Shown here: one piece after another, positions 35,248 through 45,940 of the stretch
How positions within the stretch are numbered: position 1 is the first letter of the stretch
Layout: every line of letters begins with the position of its first letter
Source: Desulfovibrio piger ATCC 29098
GTDB lineage: Bacteria > Desulfobacterota > Desulfovibrionia > Desulfovibrionales > Desulfovibrionaceae
Length of the DNA stretch: 64,000 bases
Direction: 5' to 3'
Assembly (NCBI RefSeq): GCF_000156375.1
Contig: NZ_DS996355.1
Coordinates: 138,045-202,044, forward strand
The notes under the pieces: generated by a model
The model's database searches: none
Told to the model about the DNA's origin: nothing
What the model saw: only the letters and a program-made list of their open reading frames with translations
Program-made: the position numbers and the translations under genes

Positions 35248-36045
35248 CTAGTGGGTGGCCAGCACGGCGCCTTCGTACTTGGTCTTCATGAATTCCTTGA
35301 TTTTGTCGCTGCACAGGGCCTTGTACAGGGCCTGCAGTTCGGGACGCTTTTCATCGCCGGTGCGGATGGCCAGGATGTTGGCGTAGGTGGTGGCAGCGGC
35401 GGAGTCGGCGGCTTCCACGGCCAGGGCATCGGCCACCTTCAGGCCGCCGAGGATGGCGTAGTTACCGTTGATGATGGCGATGTCCACGTCAGGCAGGGCG
35501 CGCACCAGCTGGGCGGCTTCGATCTCTTCGATGCGGAGCTTTTTGGGGTTTTCCTTGATGTCGCGCACGGTGGCGGTCAGGCCCACACCGTCCTTGAGGG
35601 TGATGAGGCCCTGGTCCTGCATGAGCAGGAGAGCGCGGCCTTCGTTGGTGGCATCGTTGGGCACGGCCACGATGGCACCCTTCTTGAGGTCCTTCAGGCT
35701 CTTGCACTTGCCGGCGTAGATGCCGAAGGGCTCATAGTGCACGCCGCCCATGGAGGACAGCTTGGTGCCTTTCTGGGCGTTGAAATCGTCCAGATAGGGC
35801 TTGTGCTGGAAGTAGTTGGCGTCCAGATCCTTGCTGTCCAGGGCCACGTTGGGCTGCACGTAGTCGGAATATTCGATGATCTCCAGATTGATGCCTTCAG
35901 CCTTGAGCATGTCTTTGGCAGCATTCAGGATCTCGGCGTGCGGCGTGGGAGAGGCGCCCACCTTCACGGTGGTGGCGGCCTGGGCATGGCAGACCAGAGT
36001 ACCGGCGGCCAGCATGGCGGCCAGCGTCAGCAGAAGTTTTTTCAT
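35248..36045 (-). CDS. metQ: D-methionine-binding protein MetQ
   Basis: Substrate-binding protein of the MetNIQ methionine ABC transporter. The 265-residue product has a signal peptide (MKKLLLTLAAMLAAGTLVCH) and the NlpA/MetQ core: VKVGASPTPHAEIL, YVQPNVALDSKDLDANYFQH, PNDATNEGRALLLMQ and a closing AIINGNYAI. MetQ is usually a lipoprotein; here the residues before the only early Cys (TLVC) do not make a good lipobox, so it may be a free periplasmic protein. It is the last gene of metN-metI-metQ, with a weak GAGG site upstream. Confidence 0.93.
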   Translation of the reverse strand: MKKLLLTLAAMLAAGTLVCHAQAATTVKVGASPTPHAEILNAAKDMLKAEGINLEIIEYSDYVQPNVALDSKDLDANYFQHKPYLDDFNAQKGTKLSSMGGVHYEPFGIYAGKCKSLKDLKKGAIVAVPNDATNEGRALLLMQDQGLITLKDGVGLTATVRDIKENPKKLRIEEIEAAQLVRALPDVDIAIINGNYAILGGLKVADALAVEAADSAAATTYANILAIRTGDEKRPELQALYKALCSDKIKEFMKTKYEGAVLATH

Positions 36046-36083
36046 GGGAAAAACCTCGGGGAAAGGGTGATAGAAAAAGCGGA

Positions 36084-36738
36084 TCAAGACCCGCGTTTGT
36101 CGCTGCGTCGGGTGGCCCAGTTGCCGAAGCTCTGGAAGATCTGCACGATGATGATGAGCAGGATCACCGTGGCGATCATGATATCGGTCTGGTAGCGGTT
36201 GTAGCCGTACATGATGGCCAGCTTGCCCAGACCGCCGCCGCCGACGGCGCCGGACATGGCGGAGTAGCCCAGGATGGTGATGGCCGCCACGGCACTGCCG
36301 TTGATGAGCGAGGGCATGGCCTCGGGCAACAGGACCTTGGTGATGATCTGCCAGGTGGACGCGCCCATGCTCTGGGCGGCTTCCACCACACCGTTATCCA
36401 CTTCCAGCAGGGAAGACTCGATGAGCCGGGCCACGAAGGGCGCCGCGGCGATGACCAGCGGCACGACCGTGGCGTTGTTGCCGATGGTGGTCCCCACGAT
36501 GTAGCGGGTGAAGGGGATGACGGCGATCATCAGGATAAGGAAGGGGAAGGACCGGGTCAGGTTCACCACCACGTCCAGCACGCTGTAGACCACGGGATTG
36601 GGACGGATACCGTCTTTGCGGCAGATGACCAGGATGACGGCCATGACGATGCCGAAGACATAGGAAAAAAACGTGGAGACGACGGTCATGTACAGGGTGT
36701 CCACCACCCCTTCCATGAGCATTTCCACAGTGGCCTGA

Positions 36739-36746
<8 letters not shown>
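36084..36746 (-). CDS. metI: Methionine ABC transporter permease MetI
   Basis: Inner-membrane permease of the methionine transporter, 220 residues, with five or six transmembrane helices and the ABC-permease EAA-type loop (AAQSMGASTWQIITKVLLPEAMPSL split across 20-residue windows) that contacts MetN. Its start codon overlaps the metN stop (ATGTTTGA), a sign of translational coupling, and it is followed after 38 bases by metQ. Confidence 0.95.
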
Positions 36747-37743
<997 letters not shown>

Positions 37744-37987
37744 AGTGCCTCCCCTTTGATTCCCCTGTCGGGGGTATACGAGGTTAGCATATCTTCCCCC
37801 GCTCGCAAAGAAAAAAGATATTGAAAAATGTGCTGCGCAGGGCTTCGGGCAATGGGGAGGGAAAAGACAGGAGCAGACGGAAGAGCCCATCCGGTGGACA
37901 GGGCCGGCCCGGAAAAGCATGCGGGGGAAAGAGCGGGGCATGAGGGCAAAGCAGGGGGAAAGGGATCCCCCCGCTTTGCAGAAAGCG

Positions 37988-39130
37988 CTAGCGCTGGCGG
38001 ATATAGTCTTCCAGACGACGCATGGCCTCGGCCAGGTTGTCGATGGAGTTGGCGTAGGAAAGGCGCAGGAAACCTTCGGTCTGGCTGCCGAAGTCGATAC
38101 CGGGGGTGATGCCGATATGGGCTTTTTCCAGCAGGTCGAAGGCCAGTTCCATGGAGCTGTTGCCCAGATGGCGGGCATTGATCAGCATATAGAACGCGCC
38201 CATGGGCTCCACGGGGATGTTGAAGCCCAGGCGCTTCAGCTCGCCCAGCAGGAAGCGGCGGCGTTCATCATAGGTGGCATGCATGCGGGCCACATCTTCA
38301 TCCGCGCAGGTCAGGGCCGCGATACCGGCCTTTTGCACCGCGGAATTGGTGGACAGGAAAAAGTTCTGCATCAGGGCCTGCATGGGACGCACGAGGTCGC
38401 GGGGCACGATGAGGTAGCCCAGGCGCCAGCCTGTCATGGCATAGGCCTTGGAGAAGCCGCCGATGACCACGGCATTGTCCGTGTACTCCAGGATGGAGTG
38501 CTCTTCCGCATCCCCGTAGGTCAGGCCGTGATAGATCTCGTCGGAAACGATCATGGGGCCCAGCCCGGCCAGGGCGCGCATGCGTTCCGGTTCCAGCACG
38601 ATGCCCGTGGGGTTGCAGGGAGAGTTGATGAGCACGGCCCGGGTGCGCGGCGTGATCTGTTTGGCCACGTCCTCGGGGCGGAACTGGAACCCCTCTTCCT
38701 CATGGGTCAGCGTCCAGACAGGCACCCCGCCCGCATAGCGCACGAAGTTGGGATAGCAGGCATAGCCGGGATTGGAGAGGATCACTTCGTCGCCCGGATC
38801 GAGCAGGGCGGAGAAAAGGACCATCATGGCCGGGGAAGAACCGGGGAAGATCAGCACCTGGTCGGGATGCAGGCTGACACCATAGCGCCGCTTGTAATAG
38901 GCGCACAGGTGCTCGCGCAGCTCCACGTCACCCAGGGAGTGGGTGTAGTGGGTCTGACCTTCGTCCAGGGCCTTGAAGGCAGCCTGACGGATGCACTCGG
39001 GCGTATCGAAATCGGGTTCGCCCAGTTCCAGGTGGATGATGGAAGCACCCTCTCGTTCGAGCTTCTGGGCGCGTTCCAGCACTTCCATGGCCAGAAACGG
39101 CGTGATGCCGCGTACTCTCTCGGCTATCAT
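37988..39130 (-). CDS. Class I/II PLP-dependent aminotransferase
   Basis: A 380-residue aspartate-aminotransferase-family enzyme. The PLP lysine lies in GGFSKAYAMTGWRLGYL, the aspartate that contacts the pyridine is in SDEIYHGLTYG and substrate-carboxylate contacts fit LINSPCNPTG and the C-terminal FLRLSYANS. Members transfer amino groups between amino acids and keto acids. The exact substrate (aspartate, alanine, aromatic or methionine-cycle keto acid) is not visible. It lies alone, 240 bases upstream of metN in the same orientation. Confidence 0.88.
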   Translation of the reverse strand: MIAERVRGITPFLAMEVLERAQKLEREGASIIHLELGEPDFDTPECIRQAAFKALDEGQTHYTHSLGDVELREHLCAYYKRRYGVSLHPDQVLIFPGSSPAMMVLFSALLDPGDEVILSNPGYACYPNFVRYAGGVPVWTLTHEEEGFQFRPEDVAKQITPRTRAVLINSPCNPTGIVLEPERMRALAGLGPMIVSDEIYHGLTYGDAEEHSILEYTDNAVVIGGFSKAYAMTGWRLGYLIVPRDLVRPMQALMQNFFLSTNSAVQKAGIAALTCADEDVARMHATYDERRRFLLGELKRLGFNIPVEPMGAFYMLINARHLGNSSMELAFDLLEKAHIGITPGIDFGSQTEGFLRLSYANSIDNLAEAMRRLEDYIRQR

Positions 39131-39288
39131 CGTATATCCTTTGTTCTTCCTGCCACCGGGGCAGGCTGGTTCCGCGCCTTGTGCGGCCGGTATCCGTGCC
39201 GCTGGGGCGCCGCAGGGCAGACAGGGGCCCTGCCGTATGTCATCCGGGCCTCATATCAGGAGGGGCGGCAAAAAGGAAGAGGGCCCGT

Positions 39289-40020
39289 TTATTCCATCCA
39301 GAGAGGATCGTTCTCGGGATAGATCATGCGCCTGGTCATGCCGCCGTCTACCGGCAGGTTGGCCCCGTTGATGAAGCCGTTTTCCTCACGGGCCAGGAAC
39401 AGGCAGGCGTTGCAGACATCTTCCGGTTTTCCCACACGTCCGGAGGGGTGCTGGCTGTGATCGCAGGGGGGCAGGCTGTCGTAATCGTCCACCTGTATCC
39501 AGCCCGGGCTGATGGCGTTGACGGTGATGCCCGTGCCGTGCAGCGACACGCACAGGCTGGCGGTCAGGGAGACCAGTCCGCCCTTGGAGGCGCCGTAGGC
39601 TTCCCAGCCGCATTCGTTCTGCTGGTAGCGCGTGGAGGCGATGTTGATGATGCGTCCGTAGCCTGTCCCCCGGCAAAGGCGGACGAACTCCCGGCAGCAG
39701 AGGAAGGCGCCGCGCAGGTTCGTGCCCAGGACGTCATCGAATTCCTTTGCCTCCAGCAGGGGGAAAGGCTTCCGGAAGCGGCTGATGGCCCCGTTGTTGA
39801 TGAGGACGCGCGGAGTGCCGAGGGTTTGGGATACCGTGCGGAAAACGGTGGTGATGGCGGCTTCGTCGCGCAGGTCACAGGGAAAGAAATGGATGTCCGG
39901 ATGGGGGCTGTCCATGGGCCGGATGTCCAGAGAGGCGACCACATAGCCCTCGCGGGCAAATCCTGCGCACAGGTGGCGTCCTATACCGGCGGCACCGCCG
40001 GTGATGATGGCAACGGGCAT
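39289..40020 (-). CDS. Short-chain dehydrogenase/reductase (SDR)
   Basis: A 243-residue classical SDR. The dinucleotide motif TGGAAGIG (near residue 7), the acidic residue after strand 2 (SLDIRP, favouring NAD+), NNGA, and the catalytic Ser-Tyr-Lys set (IASTRYQQ; YGASKGG) are all present. C-terminal GFINGANLPVDGGMTRR is usual for the family. The substrate is unknown. It stands alone between the aminotransferase and ndk, in the same orientation. Confidence 0.9.
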   Translation of the reverse strand: MPVAIITGGAAGIGRHLCAGFAREGYVVASLDIRPMDSPHPDIHFFPCDLRDEAAITTVFRTVSQTLGTPRVLINNGAISRFRKPFPLLEAKEFDDVLGTNLRGAFLCCREFVRLCRGTGYGRIINIASTRYQQNECGWEAYGASKGGLVSLTASLCVSLHGTGITVNAISPGWIQVDDYDSLPPCDHSQHPSGRVGKPEDVCNACLFLAREENGFINGANLPVDGGMTRRMIYPENDPLWME

Positions 40021-40120
40021 AGTTCCTCCAAAAAAGTGTTGCGGCCGGGGATGTTCATGCCACCAATAGCCGAGGCCCCGTCAGCCTGCAAGGTCACAGG
40101 GCAGAGGAGAAAAACAAAAA

Positions 40121-40149
40121 GGCCCCCGGTCCGCGGAGGACCGGGGGCC
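40121..40149 (-). terminator. Terminator of ndk
   Basis: GGCCCCCGGTCC / GGACCGGGGGCC, a 12-bp stem, followed by T residues on the minus strand. Confidence 0.9.
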
Positions 40150-40168
40150 GGCAGATCGTCGGGAATAC

Positions 40169-40585
40169 CTAGCCGGTGATCTCCAGGGCATTGAAGAAGT
40201 AGGCCATTTCGTAGGCAGCGGTCTCCGGAGCGTCAGAGCCGTGCACGGAGTTGGCTTCGATGCTTTCGGCGTACTTTTTACGGATGGTCCCTTCCGCCGC
40301 ATTGGCGGGATTGGTGGCGCCCATCAGTTCCCGATAGCGGGAGATGGCCTTGTCGCCTTCCAGGATGGCGCAAACCACAGGGCCGGAACTCATGTATTCC
40401 GTCAGGCTGGCAAAGAAAGGCCGCTCCTTGTGCACGGCATAAAAGCCTTCGGCCTGCTGGCGGGTCATGCGGATCTGCTTCATGGCCACCACACGCAGGC
40501 CGGCAGCCTGGATCATGGCAAGGATCTCGCCCTGCAGGTTACGGGCAACGGCATCGGGTTTGATGATGCAAAAAGTACGTTCCAT
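40169..40585 (-). CDS. ndk: Nucleoside-diphosphate kinase
   Basis: Transfers the gamma phosphate between nucleoside tri- and diphosphates. The 138-residue product has the typical N-terminus ([20 protein letters not shown]), the [20 protein letters not shown] nucleotide-binding loop and the active-site His in [11 protein letters not shown]. The CAGGAG site before the ATG at 40585 fixes this start and excludes a 41-residue extension. Confidence 0.97.
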   Translation of the reverse strand: MERTFCIIKPDAVARNLQGEILAMIQAAGLRVVAMKQIRMTRQQAEGFYAVHKERPFFASLTEYMSSGPVVCAILEGDKAISRYRELMGATNPANAAEGTIRKKYAESIEANSVHGSDAPETAAYEMAYFFNALEITG

Positions 40586-40701
40586 GGAAACTCCTGTGGA
40601 TAAATGAGAAAAAGCGGCAATCCTTATTGCATAAAATATTTCATAAGACAAGGAATTTTCTGATGTCCCAAATCCGGGCAATGGCCGAGCGGACATAAAA
40701 A

Positions 40702-40725
40702 AAGCCATCCCTTGTGGGATGGCTT
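40702..40725 (-). terminator. Terminator of the M23 peptidase gene
   Basis: AAGCCATCCC-TTGT-GGGATGGCTT followed by T residues on the minus strand, just after the stop. Confidence 0.85.
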
Positions 40726-40732
40726 CGTGATC

Positions 40733-42049
40733 TTACTGGGCGTTGAGGCGTCCGGTGATGTTGTCCTTGATCCACTTGGGATCTATCCACTCCAGCGGGG
40801 TGACTTCCACGCCACCGACCAGCATGCCGAAGTGCAGGTGGTCGCCGAAGGCCAGACCGGTGCTGCCGGTCTTGGCGATGATGGCACCTTTCTGGACCAC
40901 ATCGCCCACTTTGACGTGGATCTCGCTCAGATGGGAGTAGAGGGACATGAGGCCCAGGCCGTGGTCGATGACGATGAGGTTGCCGTAGATGCCGAGCTCA
41001 CCGGTGAAGACCACACGACCGTTGTTGGCTGCGGGGACTTCGGCATTGCGGACCGAGGCCAGGTCAAAGCCCAGGTGGTAGGATTCGCCCACCTGCTTGC
41101 CCTGATAGGTGAAGTAGCGGTGGTCGCCAAACCCGGCACGGGCCGCGGAGCGGGGCAGGCGCTGGAACGTCCCGTCCCAGAGCATGGCCGCTGCGGTATC
41201 CTTGCGCAGGGCGCGCAGCGTCTCGACGTTGGCCGCGCGGACCTGGTTGTTGATATAAAGGTAGCCTTCCAGCTGGTTGGCGGCGTTGGGGGCCAGGTAG
41301 CCCAGCTTGCTGTTGACGCTGGCCAGGAAGTTGTCCGAGATGCTGATGGTATCGCTCTTGAAGTTGCGCTCATAGGCCAGCAGGCCCAGACGGCTGCGGG
41401 TCACGTTGCCGGCCATGTCCGTGGCGGTCAGTTCCACGGCATTTTTGTATTCCACGGCGGTCATGGTGTAGGGGAAGGGGAAGAAGCAGATGTAGCTGCC
41501 GTCCTTTTGCAGGAAGCCGGGGACGAAATACCCCGCCACCAGCACACCGCTCTGGGTGACTTCCTCGTCGATGGTATAGCGGATGGCGGCGGCACCACCG
41601 CGGCGCACGCTGGGCGGAAGGGTCTTGACGGAGATGCGCGGCGGCTGGGTATCCAGACGCATGGCCAGCACTTCCGTCCGGGTATTGCCCTGGCCGAATC
41701 CCGCCAGGGAGGCGTCCGTCGCCTTGATCTCCAGCTCGAAAGCGCCTTCACGCAGGCCGGCATTCTTCAGCGAGACCTCGACGGTGCGCTGGGGCAGGTA
41801 CTCTTCGAAATGCCGCTGGAAAATGGGGGTGACCACATTGTTGCGGCGCACGCCCACAGAGATGGAGCGGATGTTCGAAGGGTCCGCCAGCGTTATCTGC
41901 AGGGGCGTGTGGGGAGAGACGCGCCCGGTATCGGGCGCGATGGCGATGGACGGGCCGTCCATATCCTTGAAAAAGATGTACCCACAGGCAATCAGCGCGA
42001 TCAGGATGAGCAGGCTCAGGATAGTGGAAAAGAAATTTTTTTTGCGCAT
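40733..42049 (-). CDS. M23 (LytM) family peptidoglycan endopeptidase, membrane-anchored
   Basis: A 438-residue protein with one N-terminal transmembrane anchor (residues about 8-27, [20 protein letters not shown]), a long periplasmic region of beta-rich repeats, and a C-terminal M23 peptidase domain. The zinc ligands are in HLGFDLA and DHLHFGM, with [19 protein letters not shown] between them. Such enzymes cut peptide cross-links in peptidoglycan or activate amidases. AAAGGAG before the ATG at 42049 sets the start. No division genes adjoin it. Confidence 0.92.
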   Translation of the reverse strand: MRKKNFFSTILSLLILIALIACGYIFFKDMDGPSIAIAPDTGRVSPHTPLQITLADPSNIRSISVGVRRNNVVTPIFQRHFEEYLPQRTVEVSLKNAGLREGAFELEIKATDASLAGFGQGNTRTEVLAMRLDTQPPRISVKTLPPSVRRGGAAAIRYTIDEEVTQSGVLVAGYFVPGFLQKDGSYICFFPFPYTMTAVEYKNAVELTATDMAGNVTRSRLGLLAYERNFKSDTISISDNFLASVNSKLGYLAPNAANQLEGYLYINNQVRAANVETLRALRKDTAAAMLWDGTFQRLPRSAARAGFGDHRYFTYQGKQVGESYHLGFDLASVRNAEVPAANNGRVVFTGELGIYGNLIVIDHGLGLMSLYSHLSEIHVKVGDVVQKGAIIAKTGSTGLAFGDHLHFGMLVGGVEVTPLEWIDPKWIKDNITGRLNAQ

Positions 42050-42185
42050 GGAGACTCCTTTCTCATACAAGCGGGAGTGTTGCACGTTTCAGGGGAGTTT
42101 TCAAGGAATAGCCCTGCATCGACGGTATTTGACTTGGGGGGGAAAATTTGTTCTTTCTTCGCCATACGCAAAGGACAAAACGAGC

Positions 42186-42842
42186 ATGATGGCAAGAGGT
42201 ACCGCGATAGATCCCAGACGCCTGCGTCTGCGCATGGTTCGGGAGCTGGCCGCCAGGGGCATAACGGACGGACGCGTCCTCGATGCCATGTCGCGTGTCC
42301 CCCGGCATCTTTTCGTGCCCGAAGGGCTGCGCTCGCGGGCCTATGAGGACTGCCCGCTGCCCATCGGCTACGGCCAGACCATATCCCAGCCGTCCACGGT
42401 GGCCCTCATGTCCCAGATGCTGGAGACTTCGCCCGGCATGCGCGTGCTGGAGGTCGGTACAGGTTCCGGCTACCAGGCGGCGGTGCTGGCCGCCATGGGT
42501 TGCACGGTCTATACCGTGGAGCGCCTCAAAGAGCTGTACCAATCGGCCCGGACCCTCTTGCAGCAGCTCGATCTTCGCGCTATTCACATGCAACGAAGCG
42601 ATGGAACGCTGGGCATGCCTGCCGCCGCCCCGTTCGACCGCATCATCGTCACTGCCGGAGGTCCCCAGATCCCCCGCCCCCTGCTGGAACAGCTTGCCGT
42701 GGACGGCATCATGCTGATCCCGGTGGGGGCACGGCCCCGCACGCAACGTCTGATGCGCATCATGCGCCGTCAGGGGCGGCTTTGCAGCGAGGACCTGGGG
42801 CCTGCCGTCTTCGTGGATCTGGTGGGCGACCATGGTTGGTAA
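42186..42842 (+). CDS. pcm: Protein-L-isoaspartate O-methyltransferase
   Basis: Repairs isoaspartyl damage by SAM-dependent methylation. The 218-residue product has the PCMT hallmarks [38 protein letters not shown] and the SAM site [19 protein letters not shown]. Two adjacent ATGs (42186 and 42189) follow AAAGGA. It is followed 35 bases later by the mrp gene in the same direction. Confidence 0.95.
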   Translation: MMARGTAIDPRRLRLRMVRELAARGITDGRVLDAMSRVPRHLFVPEGLRSRAYEDCPLPIGYGQTISQPSTVALMSQMLETSPGMRVLEVGTGSGYQAAVLAAMGCTVYTVERLKELYQSARTLLQQLDLRAIHMQRSDGTLGMPAAAPFDRIIVTAGGPQIPRPLLEQLAVDGIMLIPVGARPRTQRLMRIMRRQGRLCSEDLGPAVFVDLVGDHGW

Positions 42843-42877
42843 GCCCGCCTGTTGTCATACCCTGTAAAGGAGATATC

Positions 42878-43786
42878 ATGTCTTCCTGTTCTTCCTGTTC
42901 CTCTGCGTCGGGCTGCTCTTCCAAGGGCAATCCCGGCGGCGCCGGTTGCATGGAATCGGCCATGGCCCGGCAAGACCAGATCATTGCCGACCGCCTGGCC
43001 CACATCCGGCACAAGATCTTTGTCATGAGCGGCAAGGGTGGCGTGGGTAAAAGCTCCGTTACCGTCAATACCGCCGCGGCCCTGGCCCATCGCGGCTTCA
43101 AGGTCGGCATCCTGGACGTGGACATGCACGGCCCCAGCGTGCCCAACCTGCTGGGTCTGAAGGCCACCATCGAAATGAATGAGAAAAACGAACTCATCCC
43201 TGCCATGTACAATGAGAACCTGGCAGTCATTTCCATGGATTCCTTCCTGCAGGATCGTGACCAGGCCATCCTGTGGCGCGGCCCCAAAAAGACGGCCGCC
43301 ATCCGCCAGTTCCTTTCCGACGTGGCCTGGGGCCCGCTGGACTTCCTGCTCATCGACTCCCCTCCAGGAACCGGTGACGAACATATGACCATCCTTAAGA
43401 CCATCACCGATGCCCAGAGCGTCACGGTGACCACGCCGCAGGAGATCTCCTTGGCCGACGTGCGCAAGGCCGTCAACTTCCTGCAGGTCGCCGAAGGCAA
43501 GGTCCTGGGCGTGGTGGAAAACATGAGCGGCCTGGTCTGCCCCCACTGCCATCAGGAGATCGACCTGTTCAAGAAGGGCGGCGGTGAAGAGCTTGCCAAG
43601 CACTACGGTATCCCCTTCCTGGGTGCCATCCCGCTGGATCCGGCCACCGTGGTGGCCGCCGACAGGGGCGTGCCCGTGGTCTATCTTGAACAGGATTGCC
43701 CTGCCAAGCAGGCCTTCCTGCATCTGGCTGACGCCATCGCCCAGGCTGCCGACAGCGGCGCCGCGAAGCTGGTCAGCAAGAGCTAG
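42878..43786 (+). CDS. mrp: Mrp/NBP35-family iron-sulfur cluster carrier ATPase
   Basis: P-loop scaffold protein that delivers Fe-S clusters in the cytoplasm. It has 302 residues. A serine/cysteine-rich N-terminus (MSSCSSCSSASGCSSKG, several Cys) precedes the deviant Walker A MSGKGGVGKSSVTVN, the DVDMHGPSVPNLLG switch region and VENMSGLVCPHCHQEI, the paired Cys that bind the bridging cluster. AAAGGAG lies upstream of the ATG. The N-terminal extra cysteines resemble the Nbp35 type more than E. coli Mrp. Confidence 0.93.
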   Translation: MSSCSSCSSASGCSSKGNPGGAGCMESAMARQDQIIADRLAHIRHKIFVMSGKGGVGKSSVTVNTAAALAHRGFKVGILDVDMHGPSVPNLLGLKATIEMNEKNELIPAMYNENLAVISMDSFLQDRDQAILWRGPKKTAAIRQFLSDVAWGPLDFLLIDSPPGTGDEHMTILKTITDAQSVTVTTPQEISLADVRKAVNFLQVAEGKVLGVVENMSGLVCPHCHQEIDLFKKGGGEELAKHYGIPFLGAIPLDPATVVAADRGVPVVYLEQDCPAKQAFLHLADAIAQAADSGAAKLVSKS

Positions 43787-43794
43787 GTGCTCTT

Positions 43795-43818
43795 TGGGGG
43801 GTGGCTCGTCCACCCCCT
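43795..43818 (+). terminator. Weak terminator-like hairpin after mrp
   Basis: GGGGGTGG / CCACCCCC arms with a 5-base loop. The following bases are TTAGG, so no real T-tract; it may only slow transcription. Confidence 0.4.
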
Positions 43819-43905
43819 TAGGATACCTGCGCGTTTTTTCCTTTTCTCGTGGGCGCGTTTGTGATACCCGTTTCCATGTAGTCCTGTTTCCCGGTCGGTG
43901 AGAAT

Positions 43906-44460
43906 ATGTTCAATCTTGCGAATAAACTGACGCTGTTGCGCATGCTGCTGGTCCCGCTCGTCATCGTGCTGCTGTATTTCCAGGGTCCGGTGACCTGTGT
44001 GCTGGCCGCGCTGGCATTCATTGCCGCCTCCATCACGGACTGGGCCGACGGCTACGTGGCCCGGCGCAACAATATGGTCACCAGCATGGGCAAGTTCCTT
44101 GATCCTCTGGCGGACAAGGTCCTCATCTGTTCCGTACTCATCATGTTCTGCACTCTCGGCTGGGCTGAAGCGTGGGTCGTCATCCTGATCGTCTGCCGTG
44201 AACTGGTGGTCACGGGGCTGCGCGCCATCGCCATCGATGAAGGGATCGTCCTGGCTGCCGACAGGTACGGGAAGCTCAAGACCGTCCTGCAGATCGCGGC
44301 CATCATCCCCATGCTGCTGCACTATCCCTACTGGGGCGTGCGCCTGTGGCCCATCGGGGAGGTCATCCTTTATCTGGCGCTCATCATGTCCGTAGTGTCC
44401 TGTGTGAACTACTGTTACGGTTTCTACCGCAAGATCGCTGCAAAAAACGCTGCCGAATAA
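43906..44460 (+). CDS. pgsA: CDP-diacylglycerol-glycerol-3-phosphate 3-phosphatidyltransferase
   Basis: Makes phosphatidylglycerophosphate for phospholipid synthesis in the inner membrane. The 184-residue product has the CDP-alcohol phosphotransferase motif DGx2ARx8Gx3Dx3D as DGYVARRNNMVTSMGKFLDP plus ADK, and about five membrane helices. Starts MFNLANKLTLLRMLLVP, typical of PgsA. It begins a run of close-packed genes (44462, 44718, 45031, 45941), so it is probably the head of an operon. Confidence 0.95.
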   Translation: MFNLANKLTLLRMLLVPLVIVLLYFQGPVTCVLAALAFIAASITDWADGYVARRNNMVTSMGKFLDPLADKVLICSVLIMFCTLGWAEAWVVILIVCRELVVTGLRAIAIDEGIVLAADRYGKLKTVLQIAAIIPMLLHYPYWGVRLWPIGEVILYLALIMSVVSCVNYCYGFYRKIAAKNAAE

Positions 44461-44461
44461 G

Positions 44462-44716
44462 ATGAGTACCCTGCAGTTACGGCTGAAAAACTGCATCCAG
44501 ACCATCCTCGAGCTGGAGCCACAGATCGGTGCTGACCTCTCCGATCGCTATTTTGTTGAAGAATTCATGGCACTACGGCGTTTTTTGGACAGTGTCGAGC
44601 AGATGCGTCTTGGAGAGGATGACGTAGAGCGCCTGGAGTCCGCCACAGCGACTTTTCTGGAAGAGCTGGGCCTCTCCCGGCGTACCTGGCAGAAACAACG
44701 ACGGGTCTTGCAATAA
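44462..44716 (+). CDS. Conserved-looking small protein of unknown function
   Basis: An 84-residue, mostly helical acidic-basic protein (MSTLQLRLKNCIQTILELEP ... RLGEDDVERLESATATFLEEL). It starts one base after the pgsA stop and ends one base before the ftsB-like gene, so it is cotranslated with them. No family is recognised. The operon position suggests a cell-envelope or division link, which is inference. Confidence 0.7.
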   Translation: MSTLQLRLKNCIQTILELEPQIGADLSDRYFVEEFMALRRFLDSVEQMRLGEDDVERLESATATFLEELGLSRRTWQKQRRVLQ

Positions 44717-44717
44717 G

Positions 44718-45047
44718 ATGGTAGCTTGGCGGGTCATAGTTCTGGTAGCTGTGTGGGGGATCAACCTCATCATTTTCTGTCACATGATCTGGGGATCTGA
44801 GGGCCTCATCGCCTACCGGGAACTCAAGCAGAAACATGCGGCCATCGAGGCCGAAATCGCCAGCATCGACGCGGAGAACCGCTCGTTGAGCCGGGACATC
44901 CGTTTGCTCCAGACGGATGAGCGCTATGTCGAAAAAATGATACGCCAGCGACTGCACTACGTTCACGAGAACGAAGTGCTGTACCTTTTTGGTGATTCCT
45001 CCGAAAATCGGGAGAGCGGGGCAGCCACGCATGATGGACAAAATTGA
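44718..45047 (+). CDS. ftsB: FtsB/DivIC-like septum formation initiator
   Basis: A 109-residue bitopic protein with one N-terminal membrane helix (VIVLVAVWGINLIIFCHMIW) followed by a coiled coil (AYRELKQKHAAIEAEIASID, AENRSLSRDIRLLQTDERYV) and EKMIRQRLHYVHENEVLYLF, the conserved DivIC/FtsB segment. These proteins help assemble the divisome. It lies in the middle of the pgsA operon and overlaps the TPR gene. Confidence 0.82.
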   Translation: MVAWRVIVLVAVWGINLIIFCHMIWGSEGLIAYRELKQKHAAIEAEIASIDAENRSLSRDIRLLQTDERYVEKMIRQRLHYVHENEVLYLFGDSSENRESGAATHDGQN

Positions 45048-45924
45048 ATGGTACAGGGAAGTGCTGGAGCTGGAACCCAGCTCCAAGCTGTTTTTTCCCC
45101 TGGCTCGCCTGCTGGTGGAGGACGGACAGCCCGAAGCCGCTCTGGAGACCCTGCGTCGGGGCCTGGAGCGTCATCCCGAATTTCTTGAAGCACGGCTTTT
45201 TTATATCGAACAGCTTTACCACCATGGGCAGCCCGAAGCCTGCGTGGCGGAGGTGACGGAGCTGGGGCAGCTTTTTGCCTCCTATCCCGGCTTCTGGCAG
45301 GCCTGGGCGGCCAGCATGCTCGGCAGCGGCTGCGGGGACGTGGCGACGGCCCTGCGTTTTCTGGCGGCCAGCTTCGCAAGCCGTCCGCTGAACCTGAACG
45401 AAGTTTTTGAGCGGGGCCTGCGTTCCTTCATGCAGGAGGCCCAGAGCAGCGATCTGCCGCGCGGCAAGGCCCTGGCCGACCTGGCCGTCATGGGGCCCGA
45501 GGCTGCGGATGCGCGGGAACATGATGCCATGGCCGTTCCGGTCATGCCTTCCGGTGCCGGGATGACGGTGGAAGACGCGCATGTCCCCTTTGTTGCAGCG
45601 CAGGGCCGGCGGGAACATCCGCTGCCGCAACCGGCCCCGGACAGGCCCCTTTCCCTCCGGACCCGGTCCATGGCGGAAGTCCTGGCCGAGCAGGGGGATC
45701 TCCAGGGAGCTTTGGATATTTATACCGAGCTGGCAGCTGCCGCCGCCGGCTCTCCCGAACAGGAAGTCCTGCAGCAGCGTATCGCCATGCTGCGCACTCA
45801 GCTTGAGGGCGCTGCTGCGGAGGATCTCGTTCCGCCTTCGCCGGATATGGCCGCAGGCAAGGACAAACTCATCAGTATGCTGGAAGCCCTGGCCGAACGC
45901 GTGGAAGCCAGGGCCCAGAGTTAA
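45031..45924 (+). CDS. TPR-containing protein
   Basis: A 297-residue protein, no signal peptide. Its N-terminal part is a tetratricopeptide array (KIEWYREVLELEPSSKLFFP, LARLLVEDGQPEAALETLRR and YIEQLYHHGQPEACVAEVTE) and a further TPR lies near residues 200-225 (SMAEVLAEQGDLQGALDIYT). The middle is low-complexity. TPRs mediate protein-protein binding; the partner is not indicated. Start ATG at 45031 (or 45034) overlaps the ftsB-like gene end, so translation is coupled. Confidence 0.8.
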   Translation: MMDKIEWYREVLELEPSSKLFFPLARLLVEDGQPEAALETLRRGLERHPEFLEARLFYIEQLYHHGQPEACVAEVTELGQLFASYPGFWQAWAASMLGSGCGDVATALRFLAASFASRPLNLNEVFERGLRSFMQEAQSSDLPRGKALADLAVMGPEAADAREHDAMAVPVMPSGAGMTVEDAHVPFVAAQGRREHPLPQPAPDRPLSLRTRSMAEVLAEQGDLQGALDIYTELAAAAAGSPEQEVLQQRIAMLRTQLEGAAAEDLVPPSPDMAAGKDKLISMLEALAERVEARAQS

Positions 45925-45940
45925 GAAGCAGGAGTGCGTG

